NCBI GenBank assembly: GCA_002704915.1
Contig: PAIP01000068.1
Span: 186,001-250,000, forward strand
Length of the DNA: 64,000 nt
Reading direction: 5' to 3'
Source of the DNA: Parvularcula sp.
GTDB lineage: Bacteria; Pseudomonadota; Alphaproteobacteria; Caulobacterales; Parvularculaceae
Part shown: positions 59,811 through 64,000 of the stretch, piece after piece
Position numbering within the stretch: the first letter of the stretch is position 1
How the letters are laid out: each line of letters begins with the position of its first letter
Program-made: the position numbers and the translations under genes
The notes under the pieces: generated by a model
Database searches by the model: none
Told to the model about the DNA's origin: nothing
The model's input: only the letters and a program-made list of their open reading frames with translations

Positions 59811-61013
59811 TCATACCTTTTCAATTATGCACGCAATGCCTTGACCGACGCCAATACACATGGCGGCAAGCGCATAACGCCCGTTCCGGCGATGCAACTC
59901 CTCCGCCGCGGTAAGAACAAGCCGCGCCCCGGACATGCCCAGCGGATGACCCAGGGCAATCGCGCCGCCATTGGGGTTCACATGCTCTGCATCATCCGGA
60001 AGGCTCAACTCGCGCAAAGTCGCCAGCGACTGCGATGCAAAGGCCTCATTGATTTCGATGACGTCCATATCGCCGATCGAAAGCCCCGCCTTGGCCAGAA
60101 CCGCCTTCGCCGCCGGCGCAGGGCCGATGCCCATGATGCGCGGCGGCACGCCGACCACGGCGCCGGCGACAAAACGCGCGCGGGGAGAAAGTCCATTTTT
60201 CTTTGCAGCAGTTTCCGAACCGACAATCATCGCCGCCGCGCCGTCATTCACGCCAGATGCATTGCCCGCCGTGATGACGCCTTCCTTTTTTACAAAGGCT
60301 TTTAAAGACGCGAGCTTTTCAATCGACGTTTCGCGCGGATGCTCATCCTTGTCGACAATGATCGGATCGCCTTTACGCTGTGGAATAGATACCGGCACAA
60401 TCTCCGCTCCAAGCCGTCCATTGGCTTGCGCCGCCGCCGCGCGCTGTTGCGACCGAAAAGCAAAAGCGTCCTGGTCTTCCCGGCTGATTGCAAAATCCTC
60501 CGCAACATTCTCCGCCGTTTCCGGCATTGAATCGATTCCATATTGCGCCTTTAAAACCGGATTGACGAAACGCCAGCCAATGGTGGTGTCAAAAATTTCC
60601 GCGCTTCGCGAAAACGCCGCGTCCGCCTTACCCATCACGAAAGGCGCGCGGGACATGGATTCAACGCCGCCCGCAATTATCAGGTCCGCCTCGCCCGCCT
60701 TGATCGCGCGGGCCGCCATGGTCGCCGCATCCATACCCGAGCCGCAAAGGCGATTGACTGTCGTGCCCGGCGTTCCTTCGAAAAGGCCGGCGAGGAGCGC
60801 CGCCATGCGCGCTACATTCCGGTTGTCTTCCCCGGCCTGATTTGCGCAACCAAGGATCACATCTTCAACTGCTTCCCAGTCCGCCTTCCGGTTGCGCTCT
60901 TTCAAGGCCCGCAGCGGAATGGCCGCAAGATCATCGGCGCGGACCGGAGACAGGGCGCCGCCATAGCGGCCGATAGGCGTTCTGACGCCGTCACAAATAA
61001 AAGCATCCGTCAC
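59811..61013 (-). CDS. paaJ: 3-oxoadipyl-CoA/acetyl-CoA thiolase
   Basis: 400 residues. The nucleophile Cys lies in NRLCGSGMDAATMAARAI (about 90), and the C-terminal active-site blocks are NGGAIALGHPLGMSGAR and MCIGVGQGIACIIE. It cleaves 3-oxoadipyl-CoA to succinyl-CoA and acetyl-CoA, and in the paa pathway also the 3-oxo-5,6-dehydrosuberyl-CoA intermediate. It overlaps paaI by 4 bp. It could also serve beta-ketoadipate degradation (PcaF), but the neighbours fix the name. Confidence 0.93.
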   Translation of the reverse strand: MTDAFICDGVRTPIGRYGGALSPVRADDLAAIPLRALKERNRKADWEAVEDVILGCANQAGEDNRNVARMAALLAGLFEGTPGTTVNRLCGSGMDAATMAARAIKAGEADLIIAGGVESMSRAPFVMGKADAAFSRSAEIFDTTIGWRFVNPVLKAQYGIDSMPETAENVAEDFAISREDQDAFAFRSQQRAAAAQANGRLGAEIVPVSIPQRKGDPIIVDKDEHPRETSIEKLASLKAFVKKEGVITAGNASGVNDGAAAMIVGSETAAKKNGLSPRARFVAGAVVGVPPRIMGIGPAPAAKAVLAKAGLSIGDMDVIEINEAFASQSLATLRELSLPDDAEHVNPNGGAIALGHPLGMSGARLVLTAAEELHRRNGRYALAAMCIGVGQGIACIIEKV

Positions 61014-61462
61014 GAATTTGATTCCCTTTCATCAAGCACAGAACCGCCTGCCGTGCGCGACAGCCCTTGAAAAACAGCAACAACACGCCCGTCATCAACG
61101 GTGACGCGCACCGTGTAAACGCCGGTTCTTCCCGATGCGCCGTCTTCACGGGCCTCCGCGACCAAGGTTTCACCGGCATAGGCTGGAGACAAAAATGAAA
61201 TCGACGCTTGTTGCGCGAAAGTGGCGACGTTTCGAGAATTGCATGCCCAGGCGAACGCGGTATCCGCAAGCGAAAAAATCATGCCGCCATGAGCGGTCTT
61301 CAATCCATTGAGCATGTCTTTGCGAATAAGCATTGAGCATTTCGCCCATCCCTCACCCGCGTCAATCAGCTTCAACCCCCATGCCTCGGACGTCGTTTCC
61401 CGCGCATATAGCGTGTTGGCGACGGCAAGCCCTTTCTCGTCAGGGGTGTTGAATTTAGTCAT
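61010..61462 (-). CDS. paaI: Hotdog thioesterase PaaI
   Basis: 150 residues. DMLNGLKTAHGGMIFSLADTAFAWACNS is the PaaI active-site segment with HGG and the catalytic Asp; AKCSMLIRK and GETLVAEAREDG complete the fold. It hydrolyses stalled ring-hydroxylated or epoxide CoA esters and so protects the CoA pool. It is the first gene of the paaIJ pair, divergent from paaG. Confidence 0.93.
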   Translation of the reverse strand: MTKFNTPDEKGLAVANTLYARETTSEAWGLKLIDAGEGWAKCSMLIRKDMLNGLKTAHGGMIFSLADTAFAWACNSRNVATFAQQASISFLSPAYAGETLVAEAREDGASGRTGVYTVRVTVDDGRVVAVFQGLSRTAGGSVLDERESNS

Positions 61463-61513
61463 AGATTTCTACGCTTGGAGACAATCTCGCATCGGCCCGC
61501 TCCAATATTGTAA

Positions 61514-61533
61514 TTGACCGACCGATCGTTCAA
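61514..61533. promoter_or_regulatory. Operator-like palindrome between paaI and paaG
   Basis: TTGACCGACCGATCGTTCAA is an imperfect 20-bp palindrome in the divergent intergenic region. With flanks it repeats the site upstream of paaA (one difference over 20 bp), so one regulator probably controls both paa transcription units and paaGZ. Confidence 0.7.
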
Positions 61534-61613
61534 TTATATGATCCCGATCAAGAATGCAATTGAGAATTGCCAGCATTTTAAGGGAGGGGGGTCCGTGAGG
61601 CCCGGTCGCCGCG

Positions 61614-62405
61614 ATGGCTTTCAACACAATCATATTCAGCATTACCGATAACATTGCGCGCCTCACACTCAACAGGCCCGACCGCCTCAACAGCTTCACC
61701 ACCGAAATGCATGAAGAGGTGCAAGCCGCCCTTGACGCTATCGAGAAGGACAGCGACGTCAGAACCCTTCTTCTCACTGGCGCCGGGCGCGGCTTCTGCG
61801 CAGGACAGGATTTGTCCGATCGCGCCGTCGCGCCGGGAGGCGACGCCGTCGATCTCGGCGAGTCCGTCGAACAACGCTACAATCCATTGATCCGCCGATT
61901 GACGAGTTTGCCAATGCCGGTGATCTGCGCCGTCAATGGCGTTGCGGCAGGCGCCGGGGTGTCAGTCGCCTTCGCCTGCGACATCGTTCTTGCGGCAAAG
62001 TCCGCAAAATTCATCATGTCGTTCGCAAATATCGGCCTTATCCCCGATTCAGGCAGCTCATGGACCCTCCCCCGGCTAGCCGGACAGGCGCGCGCCCTCG
62101 GCATGGCGCTGACAGGCGAACCCGTCGGCGCAGAACAGGCCACTGACTGGGGGCTCATTTGGAAATGCATTGAGGATGATGCGCTTTCTGGAGAAGCTGA
62201 AGCGCTGGCTGCGAAATTTGCTTCAGCGCCCACGCGTGGCCTTTCTGAAACCAAGAAACTGATCCGCACCGCCTTCACCCGCACGCTCGACGATCAGCTT
62301 AAGCTTGAACGCGACAAGATGCGAGAGCTCGGCTTTTCCGATGATTACAAGGAAGGCGTCGACGCCTTTATGAACAAACGCAAACCCCAATTCAAAGGCA
62401 AATAA
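61614..62405 (+). CDS. paaG: Epoxide isomerase of phenylacetyl-CoA degradation (crotonase family)
   Basis: 263 residues. GAGRGFCAGQDLSDRAV, the PaaG-type first oxyanion-hole segment with the Gln-Asp-Leu-Ser stretch, then NGVAAGAGVSVAFACDIVLAA and SFANIGLIPDSGSSWTLPRLAG, in which the Asp of IPDSGS replaces a hydratase Glu, as in isomerases. It turns the ring epoxide into the oxepin-CoA. It is followed 29 bp later by paaZ. Confidence 0.93.
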   Translation: MAFNTIIFSITDNIARLTLNRPDRLNSFTTEMHEEVQAALDAIEKDSDVRTLLLTGAGRGFCAGQDLSDRAVAPGGDAVDLGESVEQRYNPLIRRLTSLPMPVICAVNGVAAGAGVSVAFACDIVLAAKSAKFIMSFANIGLIPDSGSSWTLPRLAGQARALGMALTGEPVGAEQATDWGLIWKCIEDDALSGEAEALAAKFASAPTRGLSETKKLIRTAFTRTLDDQLKLERDKMRELGFSDDYKEGVDAFMNKRKPQFKGK

Positions 62406-62434
62406 CAAACGCCCTCGTCCAACAGGAGAAACCC

Positions 62435-64000
62435 ATGACTGAGACTATTCTGGAGAATTATGCGCTGGGCGAATGGCGCCGGGGCGATGGCGGCCATGCC
62501 GACATCCGGTCCGCTATTACGGGAAAGACGGTTGCAAAAACCTCTTCCGCCGGTCTCGATTTCAAGGCCATGGCGGCTTTTGCACGCGACATTGGCGCCC
62601 CCGCGCTACGCAAGATGACGTTTCAGGAACGCGCGGCCATGGTGAAGGCGCTCGGCCTCGCCATCATGGAGCGCAAGGAAGAACTATACTCCCTGAATAT
62701 TCACACCGGCGCCACGCGCAAAGATGGCTGGATCGATATTGAAGGCGGTGCCGGAACGCTTCTGTCCACTGCCTCCAAGGCAAAGCGCGAGCTGCCCGAC
62801 GACACAATTATTCTCGACGGCGCCGTGGAGCAGATTTCCAAGAACGGCGCCTTCATGGCGCAACACATTTACACCTCTCCGCAAGGCGTCGCAGTGCATA
62901 TCAACGCCTTCAACTTTCCCGTCTGGGGCATGCTTGAAAAACTGGCGCCAACGCTCATCGCCGGCGTTCCTGCCATCGTCAAACCGGCAACGGCCACCGC
63001 CTATCTTACCGAAGCCGCCTTCCGCATTCTCATCGACTCCGGTTTATTGCCCAAAGGTGCAGTGCAGCTCATCGTCGGCTCCACCGGCGATCTTCTGGAT
63101 CATCTGACCGGACAGGATGTCGTGTCCTTCACTGGCTCTGCCTCGACGGCGTCGAAACTAAAGGCGCATCCCACGATCATTCGCGAAAGCGTGCGATTCA
63201 TCGCCGAACAGGACTCGCTCAACGCCTCCATGCTGGGGCCGGACGCCACGGAAGAAAGTCCCGAATTCGACCTCTTCGTCAAAGAGGTTGTGCGCGAGAT
63301 GACGGTCAAGGCAGGCCAGAAATGCACCGCCATTCGCCGGGCGCTCGTTCCCGCCGCGCTTCTCGACGCGGCGCAGAACGCTATCGCCGGACGGCTTGCC
63401 AAAACCACCATCGGCGATCCCGGTCTCGAACAGGTGCGCATGGGCGCCCTCGTCTCTCAATCCCAACGCTCTGATGTGCGGGAGAAGGTTTCCATCCTTT
63501 CAGGTGAAGCGAAGATCGTTTTCGGTGATCCGGAAACCGCCGTAATCATCGGCGATGACGCACAATCCGGTGCTTTTGTGTCGCCGATTCTTCTGCGCTG
63601 CGACGATCCGTGGTCTGCAAAATCCGTTCACGAAGTCGAAGCCTTCGGTCCAGTCTCAACGCTGATGCCGTACAAGAATTTTACAGACGCAATTGAGCTT
63701 TGCAATCGCGGCGGCGGTTCGCTGGTCATGTCCCTCTTCACCCATGATCCGCAACTCGCACGCGAAGTGGTCCGCAACACCGGCGCCTTTCACGGCCGCA
63801 TCGCAGTCATCAATCGCGACAGCGCCAAAGAATCGACGGGGCATGGCTCACCGCTCCCCACGCTGGTTCACGGCGGACCGGGGCGCGCCGGCGGCGGCGA
63901 GGAGATGGGCGGCGTTCGCGGCGTCAAACATTACATGCAACGCACAGCCATACAGGGCTCGCCGGATATTCTCGCCGGGATCACGGGCGCCTGGGTTAAG
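62435..64000 (+). CDS. paaZ: PaaZ oxepin-CoA hydrolase/aldehyde dehydrogenase, N-terminal 522 aa (truncated by window)
   Basis: The frame starts at an ATG preceded by AACAGGAGAA and is open to the last base of the window, so the C-terminal end is missing. The aldehyde dehydrogenase domain is nearly complete: INAFNFPVWGMLEKLAPTL, VSFTGSASTASKL, the catalytic Cys in VKAGQKCTAIRRALVP (about 293) and EVEAFGPVSTLMPY. LVHGGPGRAGGGEEMGG near the end is typical of PaaZ. The MaoC-like hydratase domain that opens the oxepin ring should follow (full length about 680). It oxidises the aldehyde to 3-oxo-5,6-dehydrosuberyl-CoA. It forms the plus-strand pair with paaG. Confidence 0.95.
   Translation, partial: MTETILENYALGEWRRGDGGHADIRSAITGKTVAKTSSAGLDFKAMAAFARDIGAPALRKMTFQERAAMVKALGLAIMERKEELYSLNIHTGATRKDGWIDIEGGAGTLLSTASKAKRELPDDTIILDGAVEQISKNGAFMAQHIYTSPQGVAVHINAFNFPVWGMLEKLAPTLIAGVPAIVKPATATAYLTEAAFRILIDSGLLPKGAVQLIVGSTGDLLDHLTGQDVVSFTGSASTASKLKAHPTIIRESVRFIAEQDSLNASMLGPDATEESPEFDLFVKEVVREMTVKAGQKCTAIRRALVPAALLDAAQNAIAGRLAKTTIGDPGLEQVRMGALVSQSQRSDVREKVSILSGEAKIVFGDPETAVIIGDDAQSGAFVSPILLRCDDPWSAKSVHEVEAFGPVSTLMPYKNFTDAIELCNRGGGSLVMSLFTHDPQLAREVVRNTGAFHGRIAVINRDSAKESTGHGSPLPTLVHGGPGRAGGGEEMGGVRGVKHYMQRTAIQGSPDILAGITGAWVK

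Noticed and set aside
63100-63844. Minus-strand frames opposite paaZ
   Set aside because: They are shadows of the paaZ coding sequence, which runs open to the window end on the plus strand.

Overview
The window is GC-rich, Gram-negative chromosomal DNA, most likely from an aerobic alphaproteobacterium. I infer this from the two TonB-dependent receptors, the SqrR/BigR-type sulfide regulator, the Wzx/Wzy polysaccharide locus and the aerobic phenylacetate pathway; the genus is not established. No rRNA, tRNA, CRISPR array or intact insertion sequence was recognised.

Layout. (a) 3-1466 is the 3' part of a TonB-dependent receptor, ending at a good terminator. (b) 1677-10740 is an acetyl-phosphate and sulfide region. 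A phosphotransacetylase-like gene converges on an ArsR-family gene whose two cysteines have the 66-residue spacing of SqrR/BigR persulfide sensors. Divergent from it, across a palindromic operator-promoter, runs an operon for a YgaP-like membrane protein, an RND/MMPL transporter, a LolA-like periplasmic protein, an outer-membrane barrel and a sulfide:quinone oxidoreductase. Acetate kinase closes the region. (c) 11024-38687 is an exopolysaccharide locus: Wza-like lipoprotein, two GT4 and two GT2 glycosyltransferases, two sulfotransferases, Wzx-like flippase, Wzy-like polymerase, BY-kinase, outer-membrane barrel and priming sugar transferase, then a TolC/HlyD/ABC set whose ABC protein has lost every catalytic motif.

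(d) Inside (c), at about 25655-32463, lies a complete lasso-peptide cluster: nucleotidyltransferase, a 50-residue precursor (26924-27076), PqqD-like B1, B2 peptidase, AsnB-like cyclase, HprK-like kinase and ABC exporter. The leader carries the full YxxPxLxxxGxFxxxT motif. The predicted core has 28 residues, an Ala1-Asp9 ring and a C-terminal Ser, the residue phosphorylated by such kinases in paeninodin-type clusters. This is the most promising undescribed system here.

(e) 38688-40427 is AT-richer, with a gene-poor 1 kb stretch and one unrecognised gene coupled to an Lrp/AsnC regulator. (f) 41077-45789 holds a fused indolepyruvate ferredoxin oxidoreductase and an aromatic aminotransferase, which together would turn aromatic amino acids into arylacetyl-CoA. 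(g) 45875-53640 is a catabolic module with a MalT-like LuxR regulator, HyuA-type hydantoinase/oxoprolinase, DUF917 protein and TonB receptor. (h) 53768-64000 is the aerobic phenylacetyl-CoA pathway: paaABCDEHF and paaIJ on the minus strand, paaG and a truncated paaZ on the plus strand. Two nearly identical operator-like palindromes lie upstream of paaA and between paaI and paaG. Regions (f) and (h) together suggest phenylalanine or tryptophan catabolism through arylacetyl-CoA.
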